Below, in pieces: positions 27,566-39,200 of a stretch of 64,000 bases of DNA. Under the pieces are notes generated by a model. That model was not told the origin of the DNA, searched no databases, and worked only from the letters and a program-made list of their open reading frames with translations. Origin of the DNA: Adiantum capillus-veneris (Eukaryota; Streptophyta; Polypodiopsida; Polypodiales; Pteridaceae); contig CM043944.1 in assembly GCA_014529385.2 (NCBI GenBank), positions 76,465,884-76,529,883 on the forward strand. The letters are read 5' to 3'. The translations under genes and the position numbers were made by a program. How positions within the stretch are numbered: position 1 is the first letter of the stretch; each line of letters starts with the position of its first letter.

Positions 27566-28441
27566 ATGGATGTGAAGTATCTGGCTGTCCTGCCGCTCGT
27601 CTCCAAGCTTGCCTCCTCCTCCCTCGAGCAACAGAAAGAAGGTGCCCGCGAGCTTCGCCTCCTTGCCAAGTGGGAAGCAGACAACAGGGTCGCCATAGCC
27701 AAATCAGGTGCAATTCCGTTACTCCTCAAGCTCCTTTATTCTTCTGATGAAAAGATTCAAGAGAATGCGGTGACCACACTCTTGAACCTCTCCATCTGCG
27801 ACATCAACAAGGTTACCATTGTTCAGGCCACGCGCGCCCTTGATGCCTTTCTACATGCTCTCTCATCAGGACACACCATGGAAACTAAGGAGAATGCTGC
27901 AGCCCTTCTTTTCAGTCTCATGATCTCTGAGGAGCACAGACCTATCATAGGTCAAAAAGCTGGCATTATTACTGCACTTCTCAATCTTCTGCGGACAGGA
28001 TCACATAGGGGACAAAAGGATGCCTTAAAAGCTCTGTTTCACATAGCCATGTGCGCTGAAAACCGGCCACTTCTTGTTGCGAATGGTGCCATCTCTGTGC
28101 TTATTTGCATGCTTTCAAATAGCAAGTCAGGGGTTATAGAGGATGTTCTTGCTGTTTTAGCACAGGCTGCTCACTGTTCGGAGAGCATAAATGCATTTCT
28201 AAGGGCATCTGCAATCTCCTTACTTGTCGACATACTGGATACAGGTAGTGCAAGGGCTCAAGAGAATGCAGCATCTGCTCTTCTCAATCTTTGCAAGAGT
28301 GGGGGGTCACCAGTAATTGAGGAGGTACTTGAGGGCTCTTGTGTCAGTTCTTTATCGCTGCTTCTAACATCAGGATCTCCACGGGGCAAGAGCAAGGCAA
28401 GTGCGTTGCTACAAATTCTTGTAGTAGGTCAAGCCACATGA
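27566..28441 (+). CDS. Armadillo-repeat protein of the plant U-box (PUB) class, lacking the U-box
   Basis: The ATG at 27566 gives 291 residues without introns. The protein is almost entirely armadillo repeats, about six to seven. The best one covers residues 38-80 ([18 protein letters not shown], then [18 protein letters not shown]), nearly the signature of plant U-box proteins such as PUB4/SPL11-type E3 ligases. Later repeats carry [23 protein letters not shown] and [16 protein letters not shown]. The U-box that would bind E2 enzymes is absent, so it probably acts as a protein-binding scaffold, not a ligase (inference). No upstream in-frame U-box was seen in the 300 bases before the ATG. The frame is intact and codon use looks normal, so I take it as a real gene. 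An N-terminally truncated retrocopy is the alternative, as PUB genes often have introns. Confidence 0.82.
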   Translation: MDVKYLAVLPLVSKLASSSLEQQKEGARELRLLAKWEADNRVAIAKSGAIPLLLKLLYSSDEKIQENAVTTLLNLSICDINKVTIVQATRALDAFLHALSSGHTMETKENAAALLFSLMISEEHRPIIGQKAGIITALLNLLRTGSHRGQKDALKALFHIAMCAENRPLLVANGAISVLICMLSNSKSGVIEDVLAVLAQAAHCSESINAFLRASAISLLVDILDTGSARAQENAASALLNLCKSGGSPVIEEVLEGSCVSSLSLLLTSGSPRGKSKASALLQILVVGQAT

Positions 28442-29391
28442 TACTGACAGATTGCCGTTCTGCATGACAACAAAGGATCCAAGGCACGGACATGCGAGGA
28501 TATTGCTTTTGACAAGGTGTGTTGCTTCATATGTAGACAGTTCTGCTTTTTCTTTAAGTAGAACTGGCACTTTGGCTTGCCTCGGCGACATTCCACATGA
28601 TGGCTAGAAGAGCTCCATTGCCTTGCACAATGGCTGATTGTATATTATGTATGTAAAACTGACATAGGTGTTCTGAGCTTCAATGCATGAGCTGACATGG
28701 ATCTTCTTGGTTTTTCATACACGTACCATGGTTTATGTAGATGGCGGTGTTCTAGCTTCCTACCGCCCCATACTTCCCTTTCGAAGGGCCTTCTTACTAA
28801 TACGCTTGCGTAGCTTTGACATCGACGTTTTATATGTGAAATGAGCCAACTTACTACCTAGGCATGACACTTTTAAAGCTAATAAAATCATCAAGTTGTG
28901 CTGCTGATGTATAAATAATTATGACACAGCAGCTGGCCATTTGATTTTTCTGACTTGGATTTGTAAATTTCCCGTATTGTCTGCTGCTAAGAAGATCAGC
29001 AACACCATATTGATTCTTTTCTTATTTTTGTTAGTTCCTTGTTACAGTGACCAAGCGTATTTGGTTTATTTGGATTGAATTGGAGAGGATATTGTTTGAT
29101 TCAACCTTTTGGCAACGTGACCTCTCTTGGAAAGAATCGCTCGATTGCAATTGAAAGTTTTCAAAGGATTTTGGCCAAAGTTGTTTAGCTTGGCTCATCT
29201 TTTTCCCATTGAGGGAAAGATGAAAATAGCATGGCAAGAAGAGTGAGTTATTTGAGGAAAGTATGCCTGGACTTGCTGATTTCCGAAGGAATAGATTAGA
29301 TTAGGGCAAATTACATAATAGAGTTTTGGAAGTATACTGTCCCTCATGTTGCAATTATCTGAAGAGTTGAGTGCACTGTTCCTAGTATATA

Positions 29392-29393
<2 letters not shown>
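28442..29393. other. 3' flank of ARM gene; no further gene seen
   Basis: An A-rich aataaaatcatc at about 28880 could serve for polyadenylation. Minus-strand frames at 28409-28591 and 29031-29237 show no domain. Confidence 0.4.

Positions 29394-29464
<71 letters not shown>
29394..29464. repeat. (GT)n-(GA)n compound microsatellite
   Basis: GT run to 29431, then GA to 29464. Confidence 0.95.
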
Positions 29465-29469
<5 letters not shown>

Positions 29470-29503
29470 TCTACTGCTGTACTCTTAATCTTTGATATGG
29501 GAG

Positions 29504-29753
29504 GATTTTTTATTTTTTATTTTTTGTAGAGAGTAGAACTTTGAATTACAGCACACACACCCAACCCTTGTAGGTGGAGGCAACCCGACTCTTAAGGTGA
29601 GTCAGCCCAGCCGGGTTAGGTGGCCAATTCATCATTTGGACTAAGGGTACATCCCCTAAGGGCTACATGTCATGCGAGCTGTCAAGGGGGTTTGAACCCA
29701 AGACCTTTGACACAAGGGGCTCTTGCTCTACCAACTGAGCTAGCTCTCGTTAA
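29504..29753 (-). mobile_element. tRNA-derived SINE with intact target duplication
   Basis: Read on the minus strand, the head is a tRNA-like gagctagctcagttggtaga (box A, 29731-29749) with box B ggtttgaaccc at 29689-29699 (palindromic enough to read on either strand). The tail is A-rich (T-rich on this strand, 29504-29526). An 11-base repeat, tgatatgggag, flanks it exactly (29493-29503 and 29754-29764). The head most resembles a tRNA-Lys-like molecule (inference). Confidence 0.85.
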
Positions 29754-29980
29754 TGATATGGGAGAGATTGAAAGCATGTGGAACATAACATTGCCGGTCT
29801 TACTCATGTCAGTGTTCCCTTCCTTTGTTGCTGCACTTCCATTTGAGGTCCCGTGAGCTTGAAACTCTCCTATTGTCATTGATTGGTAGGGATGAATTTA
29901 AGAGCTTGTCTGCTGAGCGTCGACCCTGTATCCGAGTATTATGCATCTAGTGCTCTGTAAGAATCTTGGCCTACAATAAA

Positions 29981-30121
29981 GGGGAATTGGGCTAATGGTC
30001 AGGGCGAGGGGCTTTAAGCATGCCCACTATGGTTCAACCCCTACGACGTGCGCGTTTTGGTGCACTTCCGTAAAATTAGCTGATGATGCTTTGCATCAGA
30101 TTGCCAAAAAAAAAATAAAAA
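29981..30121 (+). mobile_element. tRNA-derived SINE, second family
   Basis: Box-A-like tgggctaatgg at 29988-29998, box B ggttcaaccc at 30031-30040, and an A-rich tail at 30105-30121. It differs from the minus-strand SINE 230 bases away. No clear target duplication was found. Confidence 0.65.
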
Positions 30122-31364
30122 TGATTTACAAGATATGTCCCCCTAAAGAGTGGGTGGTCGACTTACAGAAATAAACAAGTCAGATCTAGACTTGTGGCTC
30201 CCTTCACGCTTCTTAGTATATGGTGCATACAATAAAATATCAACATCATCTTAAATACTTTGACGGGCGTCTCTAAGGAAATTGCTCCTACTGCTGCTCT
30301 AATGTTGGGAACAGCAAGCGCACCACTGGAAAGAAAACTTCTCCATCATGGCCAGTGGTGAAAACCCATAGAAACTGATTATGGTTTTGCACAATGGACG
30401 TGTCTTCTATTTCAATTCTTCATTCGGGTTAAAACACATTTTAGAGGTTTTCTTCCTAAAACACAATCTTTTGGATTACTTAATCACGTCTTCATGCCCA
30501 TCTGTCCTTGCCTGCTCTCATCTCTCGTCCTTTCAAATTCTCTTTCTTCTCCTATTCAAGCTTCTTTCAAATAACTATGCAAGAAGAAGTTGTGTATCTA
30601 CACATGTCAAACATCATGATTCATAGCTTCTTGCACAATTCATGACTAATAATATTACATAAGTTGATTCAATTGTTTTTGTGAGTTGCCAATCAAATTT
30701 GTCGATAGCACTTACTATAGGATACATGTGCAACTTTCAGGTTTACTCTAGTTGATCCACAAACCCTATCCAAATCCTTTCCATGAATAGAATTCCATGC
30801 CCTTAAATTTTTGGCCTTTTGCAAATGTTGGTATCAAAGCACATCGATACGTGCATAGATAAGCTTTTCCCTCCTGGAAAACTTTTATTGCATATAGTTC
30901 TTTTGCTCGATGCATGAATCCCCAAAATGAGTAGTGGTTTCTATGTTTTGGAGCATTCTGTCATTTGGTATGCTTGGATGTAGAAGCATTTGCACCCTCT
31001 TCTTTAAAGGGAAATAGCCCAAATGGCTTAAATGCATACATATAAAATAGTATCTTTTGAACCATAATGGTTTCATTGTAAAAGACTCTTAAGGAAGCTA
31101 GTGACGAAGAAGATGAAGACCCATCAAAAGAGACTAACACCACTAGCAAAAGAAGCAAATCTCTCTCATGATTTTAAAGTCTTTTTAAAACAATGTGAAA
31201 AGTCACAATGGCCGACACAAGAGGAAGAGAAAGTGGGTGACCCACTCTCAATGTCCTAAAGCAAATGCAAAAACTATATGGCAATGTCCTACGAATAATT
31301 ATGACCCACAATAATTATGTCGGCATTCTAAAAGAATAAAACGAAAGGAAAGTTAAGTCATCCA

Positions 31365-31560
31365 TGTTTGGGAAAAGTGTGTCTCAGTTTACAAGCATGC
31401 CACTTGTAAGTGTTGGCTTAAAGCAAGAGCAAACAAAGAAATCTTGCCTATATTAAGAAAAACCTATTGTAAAATTAGTCCAAAATTTTAATTTTTTTGT
31501 CTTAGAAGTATCACAAAAAGGAACTGTGTATGATTTAGAAAACGATTCTTTCCCAAAAAC
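31365..31560. repeat. Dispersed repeat R1, copy 2
   Basis: gtttgggaaaagtgtgtctca ... gtatgatttagaaaacgatt matches the order of phrases in 13495-13735. Confidence 0.55.
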
Positions 31561-32085
31561 ACTAATATGAACTGAAGAGGTCCACAATTGACAAACTAAC
31601 AAAAGAAGATTTCTACTATTCTCATGAACAAGTAGATCCAATCAGCAATGGAAATAGTAAAATTTCAAATGTCTACCTACCTCTCTTCTCAAAGCTTCTT
31701 TGAACAAGCTGAGTCTTCATAGAGGTCTTCAAAAGGCAAAAAAATTACTATTGAGGAGTCATGAGAGTTAAAAATCCACTTTAAAAAGGTAAAAACTTAG
31801 CCCCTCACTTGCAATTGACAGCCAAGCACTGCTTATATGTACTCAAACTGTTAGATTCTACTATTTTCAACATAAGCTAAGAACCATCGGATTTTTTAGA
31901 ATGACACCATGGTAGCTAGCTTCAAGGACATTATCAACAAAAGTAATGAATTATTATTGTCATGGGAAAACATAAGAATTCGGTTAGGCATCTCTAGCGG
32001 TCATGACCTCTTGCAACGAGTAAGGGTGCGTGGGTAATGGCTCACCATTACTTGACACTGTGTAAGCCTTTTGATGTCTCAAAAC

Positions 32086-32155
32086 GGTCCTTCAAGGCTC
32101 GATAAAAGCTTGAGGCTACTGGTCCTTCAAGGCTCGATAAAAGCTTGAGGCTATT
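32086..32155. repeat. 35-bp tandem duplication
   Basis: Two units starting ggtccttcaaggctcgataa, with one difference at the end. Confidence 0.9.
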
Positions 32156-32382
32156 GTACATTTTTTTTTATGTTTAATATCATCTACTCACAATTTGTGA
32201 GTTTGACCCAAAACACAAAATACTTTATAATTTTTTGTTAGTCTTTTCAATAAGTTTCTCGGGGAAAAAATTTAAAATACAGCTTTCAATGTAAATGGTA
32301 ACAAATCCCCCTTGGAGTGATGCGGTGAACGAGAGCTTGCACATGAGTAAAGGAGTGCCATGCCCTGAGGACATGATTAGTC

Positions 32383-35015
32383 TACAAAGGGGAGTTAGCC
32401 CAAAGCTTTGCGGAAAGCTTCGAACCTCGCATGAGACAATGCCTTTGTGAAAAGATCTGCAAGGTTGTCATGTGTTGGCACATAAGCCAAGCTAATCGCT
32501 CCTGCTGAGAGCCTCTCCCTGACATAGTGGTAGTGCACCTCAATGTGCTTTGTGCGAGCATGAAAAACTGGGTTCCTTGCAACTAGCAATGCGCTCTGAC
32601 TGTCAGTGTAGATAGTGTTGGTAGTGTCCTATCCAACACCCAAATCAGTAAGACGTCTGAGCCATACACACTCAACCGTAGCTGCTGCGAAGACTGCCAT
32701 CTACTCAGCCTCACAACTCAAAGTGGACACAATAGTTTGCTTCTTGCTCAACCATGATATAAATGAACTGCCAAGCATGAAACAAAAACCACTTGTGGAC
32801 ACTCACGTGTCAAAACAACCAGCCCAATTTGAGTTTGAAAAAGCATGTAAGTCTGGCGGCAATGATCCCCCCTTGGGATAAAACAAGCCAAGATGTAAAG
32901 TGCCACTAATGTAGAAAAAATCCTCTTAATAGCCTACCAATGCTTAAACCGTGGGCTATGTATAAATTTGCTGACCTGTGAGACTGCAAACTGAATAGCC
33001 GGCCTCGTGTTGCATACATAATTGAGGCATCCAACAATAGTTTGGTAAAGAGTGACATGAGCAGGATCACTAGCATCATTAAGACTCAATTTCAAACCTG
33101 TTTCCATGGGAGTGGCAATAGATTTACAATCCTCAAGTCCAAATTTACATAGCAATATCTCTATGTAACTTTTTTGAGACAAGGCAATACCACCATCACA
33201 CTGCTTAAATTGTATACCCAAGCAATGATGGAACAGCCCCAAATCTTTCATATTGAAAGTAGGATTCAAATCAGCCTTAAATTCATAAATATGTCACCAT
33301 TCAAGAAAGCAGTAACAATGTCTGATTGATGTACATCCCAACCAAAATGAGCTGCCAATGCACATAGAAAACGAATAGTAGTCATACGAAAAGTGGGAGC
33401 AAAAGTTTCTTCATAATCTATGCCTTTGTGCTGTGCATAACCTTTTGCAACAAGTCGAGCCTTATGGCGATCGATCTCACCATCCGGCTTGCGTTTCAAC
33501 TTGTAAACCCACTTCGTACCAATGGCCTTTTTGCCAGGAGGCAAATCACATAAAGTCCATGTGTCATTTTCTATAAGTGCATCATATTCTGATTGCATGG
33601 CAGCCATCCAATTTTTTGAATTATGTGCTTCATCAAAAGAGAGAGATTCCTCAACATCATGTAAGCTAGACACAACCAAAGCATAACAATTTGATGCATA
33701 AGATGCATGGCGAGAGCCTGAACGAGTTCGACTAGACAAAGGTGCATCCAATTTACTGTCATGCAATGTATGCACCAGCTGATCTGTAACATTTTCAGAA
33801 AACCCCGTAGGCTGTACATTTGCCTCACTGGAATTTACATTCGTATTTCCACCATTGAAAAGAGGCAACAAAGTGTCATAAATGTCTTGTGAGCTTACAT
33901 TACTGTCTCTAGTACATGACAGCAAGGGCTGAACAGAATCTTCCACAAACACAACATCCCATGAAACAAGAATACTCTTTGTTTGTGGATGATACAACCT
34001 GTAACCTTTGCTTTCAGCACCATAACCAACAAAAATACATTTGATAGCCTTATCATCCAATTTTTTGATGTGTTTGTGGCACCAAAGCATATGCCAAACA
34101 TCCAAAAACACGCATGTGCTCAATAAAAGGCTTTCTATCATGCCATGTTTCATATGGAGTAATAGACTGCAAAGCTTTTGTAGGAAACCTGTTAAGTACA
34201 TAAGTGGCACACATGATAGCCTCAAGCCAAAAAGAATGCGGCAAAGCTTGACTTTCGACCATACAGCGTGCCATTTTCGTGACATGTTTTTCCTCTCAGC
34301 AACATCATTTTGTTGAGGTGTATAAGGCACTATATATTGGTGTTTTATCCCACGATTAGCTAGAAATACATTAAATTCATGAGACATACCCCCCCCCTCG
34401 ATCGAAACGGAGGGTGCCCATAATATATTTCGAGGCATTTTTAGCCATTGAAATTGTTTGAAGCGCATAAAATCTTCGGACTTCGCTTAAGCGGAAATAC
34501 CCATGCATACCCGGAGTAATCATCAATGAAACTCATGAAGTAAAGGTAATTTCCCAAGGACGGAGTTTGCATGGGTCCACAAACATCGCTATGCACAAGC
34601 TGCAACGTACATGTGGCCCTAATTGAACCATCCTTTGGAAACTTCGAACGTTGCATCTTACCCAAAATACAGCCTTCACAAACATGTTTGGCACGTGCTT
34701 CAAGAGGAGGCAAAGAAGCAACCATATCATATTTTTGCAAATGCAACAAACTGGCAAAATTCAAATGACCAAAACATGCATGCCAAAGTTTTGCATCTGA
34801 AATAGCCTTTGAATCCACAACTACATTTGCAAAATTATGCCCATACTTGTCATACAAAGTGATCTTATACAGCCCACGACATAATATGCCAGATACAACA
34901 ATTTTATCACCAAAACTGAGACCATGAACTGTACATCTGTCATCCACAAATTTGACTACAAGTCAAAGTCTAGCAAGTGCAGATACAGACAAAAGAGTTT
35001 TTTCTTGATCCTTGG
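32383..35015 (-). pseudogene. Copia integrase-RT-RNase H, antisense, catalytic YVDD deleted
   Basis: From right to left the segment holds the GAG-pre-integrase region with its H/C zinc motif (CFGHLNFASLLHL, CEGCILGK), integrase (HSDVCGPMQTPSLGNYLYF), and PYTPQQNDVAERKN. RT begins LVAKGYAQHKGIDYEETFAP and reaches AFLNGD near 33290. The next recognisable residues are FNMKDLG at about 33250, so roughly 100 residues including the YVDD active site are gone. RNase H is recognisable (DTRESTSGF in a shifted frame, HIEVHYHYVRERL, TKALSHARF). Several frameshifts and stops separate the pieces, so it is not functional. Confidence 0.9.
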
Positions 35016-35410
35016 TGTTAGTGCCTGATTTATCAGGGCTTTCAGGGCAGTCAGGCTATTACTTTTTGAGCTGTAACTAAAACCTTTATCTTTGAACCTT
35101 AGGGATAAGTGAACATGGGTATTTTATATTTTGGGGAAGTTAGTTGTGTGTCTCGTGAATTCTCAGGACGAGAAGCAGTTATGTCTATGCCTGTTGATGC
35201 AGTTGGCTCTCTCCTGCATTGGTTCTGTGCTTTCTGCTGTATTACTGAATGATGATGATGAATGGCACACTATCTTCTCTTTATCTCTGATGTTACATAC
35301 CTGTCTTCTTTGCAGTATGGTGTTTGAAGTATGCAGTTTCCTGCTTCCTGTTTGATATGTACTGTATGCTAACTGCATTGGTTGTTTGTTATGGCAATGT
35401 GTGCCTAACA
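35016..35410 (+). repeat. 5' LTR of nested element
   Basis: 395 bp, includes a TATA-like tattttatatttt near 35121. Confidence 0.93.
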
Positions 35411-35462
35411 TTTGGCGATCCTGCTATTGGTTCTAATTTCACCTAAAACCATATGGGTGCTA

Positions 35463-36178
35463 AGGAATGAATCACAGCGGCGACCTGTTCCCTGATAGTG
35501 ACCATTTGCGGGATTTTGCAAATGGAAAACACCGGGGGAAGAGTCTGAGGAGTATGCAACAGAATTCTTGAAAGCATTCTACCCACAACTGCCCAGCGAA
35601 GTCAGAATTCTCATTCTCGAAAAGGTAGTTACAAAACTGTTACCCTTTGGAGCCTGTAATTTACCTTCAAACTACAATGTGCATAATCAAAGAATGCTAG
35701 TACAGTATTCTAGACAAGGGAGAAGCAACAATGCATGAGTGAATCAGGACAGGGGTCCAATGTACCACAACATTATGGAACAAGGCTTATATTAAGAAGG
35801 GAGTTCTCTGCAAGAGGAAGACAAGGAGATGAGTTAGATGGTGATGATCAAGAAGAACCAGTAGGAGAACTTGCTGCAGGGGCAGAAATTGTTGGGGAGG
35901 GGACTGAACTGCATGAACCTGAAGACAGGGTGCAGGAAACCCTACCTGCAAACCAAGAAGGCCAACAAACAACTCATCCCACATCAGACCCACTTTTGGG
36001 ACCATTGGTCAATGTATTGTTAGCCCAAACAGTTTTGAAGTCTCTGTGCAGTTTCTGTGCAAATTATGTGCAGTTTGTTGCAGAATGCAGTTTCAATTTT
36101 TCAGTTTGCAGAATGCACTTTCGGTCTTTCAGTTTACAGACTACAGTTTCAGGTATTTCAGTTTGCAATGCAGTTTAA
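35463..36178 (+). CDS. Possible two-exon Gag-like reading frame of nested element
   Basis: Between about 35499 and 35624 one frame reads EESEEYATEFLKAFYPQL ... ILILEK, which has the feel of a retroelement Gag helix region. A GT at 35625 and an AG at 35713 would remove 89 bases and join it in phase to the frame that contains the ATG at 35735 and ends at 36178. The second part starts MSESGQGSNVPQHYGTRLIL, then becomes acidic (DELDGDDQEEPVGEL) and later Cys/Phe-rich. No start codon was found for the first part. The splice is a prediction from sequence only; alternatively only 35735-36178 (147 residues) is translated. Confidence 0.35.
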
Positions 36179-36191
36179 GCAGTTTCACGGT
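36030..36191 (+). repeat. Cluster of about ten CAGTTT motifs
   Basis: CAGTTT recurs about ten times in 160 bases with irregular spacing, directly before the long ORF. Another copy lies in each LTR (atgcagtttcctgc). It may be a degenerate tandem repeat or a protein/RNA-binding array. Confidence 0.6.
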
Positions 36192-36234
36192 TTAAAGAGG
36201 TACAAATGCTCTCTATTCTTTTGATGGGTGATTA

Positions 36235-39200
36235 ATGGCAAAGAAGAAGAAGAAAAAGTGTACTATTTGTCAAAAAGATGGACACTCTGCAAAGCAATGT
36301 CCTTACGTGTGCAAGCCTTGTCAAAAGCAAGATGTATGTGTCAAATATTGTATGCATAAACTGTGCAAGAAGTTGTATCGAATTGTCAGATCTTTTCGAG
36401 ATGCATCAGATCATGAGGAACTGTGTGATGCACAAGAGGATTTGGATGATTTTTCTAATCTTCTTGACAAGGCAGAAGACTGGCATGAAGGTCGTGAAGG
36501 AAAAAGAAGAAAGTCGTGCTCTAGTATGCGTAGGATACAAGTGTTACAAGAAGCAATTGAAGGCTTGACAGAGAAGTATGAAGATCAGTTTCAGGAGGAA
36601 GATGAAAGTGATGATGACTGGGGAGTTACAACACCAATGTTCCCCTTGGTTGGGAACAATCAGGTACAATCATGTTTAACTCCTCCAAATGCACTTGTTG
36701 CAAGTCTCAAATCAATGAAAGAAGCTCAAGCACAAAGCCAACATGAAGAAGTCAAGAAGGTGATGTTGGAAAGGGCAGAAGAAAAGGAGCATCCTGAGAG
36801 CCAAAGAAGCCAAAAGGAGCACTTAGTATCCCAAAACCACACTCCAGATAGACTCAAGGGTTTGCACAATGTTGAAGTACCAACAGTTTTTCAGGCACCT
36901 GAAGTTTCAAAGCGTGAATCTGATTTTTCAGTACCTGAAGTTTTTCAACCTGATTTTGATGTTTCTGAATATGGGATGAAAGCTATAGATAATCAGAGTT
37001 CTGAAGAGAAGAAGTTGATTCAAGAAGGAGAGTTTGTTCAATGCAAGGGAGATGAAGTCCAAAAGATGATGAAGGAAGAAGGAGGAAGCCAGGAGCAACT
37101 CATGAGCCAAAGGAGCCAAGAGGATTGCCAGCTATCCCCAAACCTCACATCGAAGAGACTTACCTCTTTGCAGGAAGAGAAGGACAGTTGCCCAAAAGAA
37201 GAATTATTGGTTGAGAAGAAGGGAATACAAGTGGGAGTGAGCGAGAGAAGCCACCAATATCCCATACAAACCCATATACCAACATTTGACATCAATCTTG
37301 AAGATGTTGAAATTCAGGGAGACATCAGATTTCAGCGTAATGCAATGGAAGAGCTGAAGATAGATAAAGACATAATGTGTGCTAATGATGAGGATGATGT
37401 GATGAATCAGTTTTTGTTGAATCTTGATGAGGAGTATTTGACAGGTGACAGTCTGGAAGGTGTTTGTGTTGATGGAGAAGAGTTTTTTGGAGTTTTGAAG
37501 AGTGAAAGCCAATTTCCGAGAGTGGATATGAATTATTCAGGTTTTGAACTCAAGGATCTTCGATTTCAAATCCGTGAATTACCAGTTTTGATACCAAAGG
37601 TTCTTGATTTGCAGAGTTTCAGAATTCAGGTCCCTGATCCGCAGATTCTTGATTTGCAAAGAAGTTATGTACCTGAACTTGCTGAATTTAAAAGTCTTTT
37701 TCTTTCTCAAGTGAAGATGATCAATAATCTCTCATTCGAGCTAGAGAATGAGAGGCATTCAAGTATGGTTGCAGAAAATGAAGCGCTTTCCAAAATCAAT
37801 CAACTTCAAGAAGAGAAGACATCATTGATGGCGGAGATTTCTCAGGTTCAAACTGAAGTTGACTTGCATATTTCTTACTGTTATGAAGTTCATGATGCTC
37901 TTAAGCAAGTTGTTTTAAACAAGGATAATCAAATTGAGGACTTGAAGCTTCAACTTACTCAAATCAAGAATGTGGAGTTTTCTTCAAATCTTGATGTTAC
38001 AGAAGGTTTCTTGAATGATGATGTTGTTATCAATGATCTGTATGATGTTGGTTCTTTTACAAATTCAGTCAAGGATATTGGAAGTTCATCTGTTTTCAAG
38101 GAAGTTCACTTTCTTGATGATGTTCTTGATGATTTATACCAAATTTCTGATGTCAATGGTTTTGTTGATGCTGAGGAGATGGTTTGGACTGATGATTATG
38201 CAAGTATTTTGGAAGTTCTTGATGATGGTGAAGTGGATTTTCTTGGAGATTGTTCTACATTTCTATGTGATGTTGTTGATGGAAGAGATGATGTTGATAT
38301 TTTTATATCTCATTGGTTTTATATCTTCATGCTTGATAAAATAAGGGAAGTTTTTCAAGGAGCAGAAGTCAAAAGTTTTCAGTTTCAGGGAGATATCACT
38401 GATTGGACAGTTTTGCAGCTACTACAAAGTGGATTTCTTTCTATTTTCAAGGAGAAATGTGAGCAAGCCATCTTGGGGGTGTTTTTTATGTGTGAAGGAG
38501 AGTTCAACTTCTTACTTTTAAGCCTTAAATCAGGTCAGTTTGATGAAGAAGCAGATCAATTTTGGTTTTTCCTGAATCAAGATTTTCAGGGAAATCAATT
38601 GATTTGGCATGCGGAGTCTAAATCAGGTCTTCGAGTGTTGCATCTACATGCAGAGATATTGGATGTGTTCAAGAGACAGTGTCTAATGGTTGCAAAGTTT
38701 GCATCCTACCTTGAATCTTTCTTCATTCTTCTTGAAGGGAAACCTGAACCTAAACCTAACCCTACTACTGAATTTGGATATTCACTTGAATATGAAAATG
38801 GGCCTAAAGATCTGAAATCACTTGAAGAAGAGAAGAGTTTTCTATTTTGTAGAAGGTATCTCAATTCAACAGTTGTGGAGAAAATGAAGACTGAAGTGAT
38901 GGACTACATGAAGGGAGTTTGGGAGAAAATGAAAGAAATGGTGTATGATGTGGTGAGTAAACCATATCAGATGTTTGCAGAGGAGGAGATGAAGGAGGAA
39001 AACTTGTTTATGGAGAAGCAAAATGTTGAACTGAAGCAGCAATATATTGACCTAAAAGAGCAGTTTGAGGACCTGAAGATGCAGCTGCAGCAACAAGAAG
39101 GCCAACAATCTGAGCAGGTGTTTGTTAATAAAAATTTTGAAGTGTTTGCAGGAATTGATGTGCTAGCAGGAGTTCAGGAGCATATGACTGAAGCAGCAGG

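Larger units (their letters stand above)
30122..32382. other. No recognisable gene
   Basis: AT-rich. It contains R1 copy 2 (about 31365-31560) and a 35-bp tandem pair (32086-32155). The last part should be the 3' end of the antisense copia element, but no LTR was identified. Confidence 0.45.

Noticed and set aside
29689-29749. A tRNA gene on the minus strand
   Set aside because: Both boxes are present, but no acceptor stem can be formed. An A-rich tail and an 11-bp target duplication show it is a SINE.
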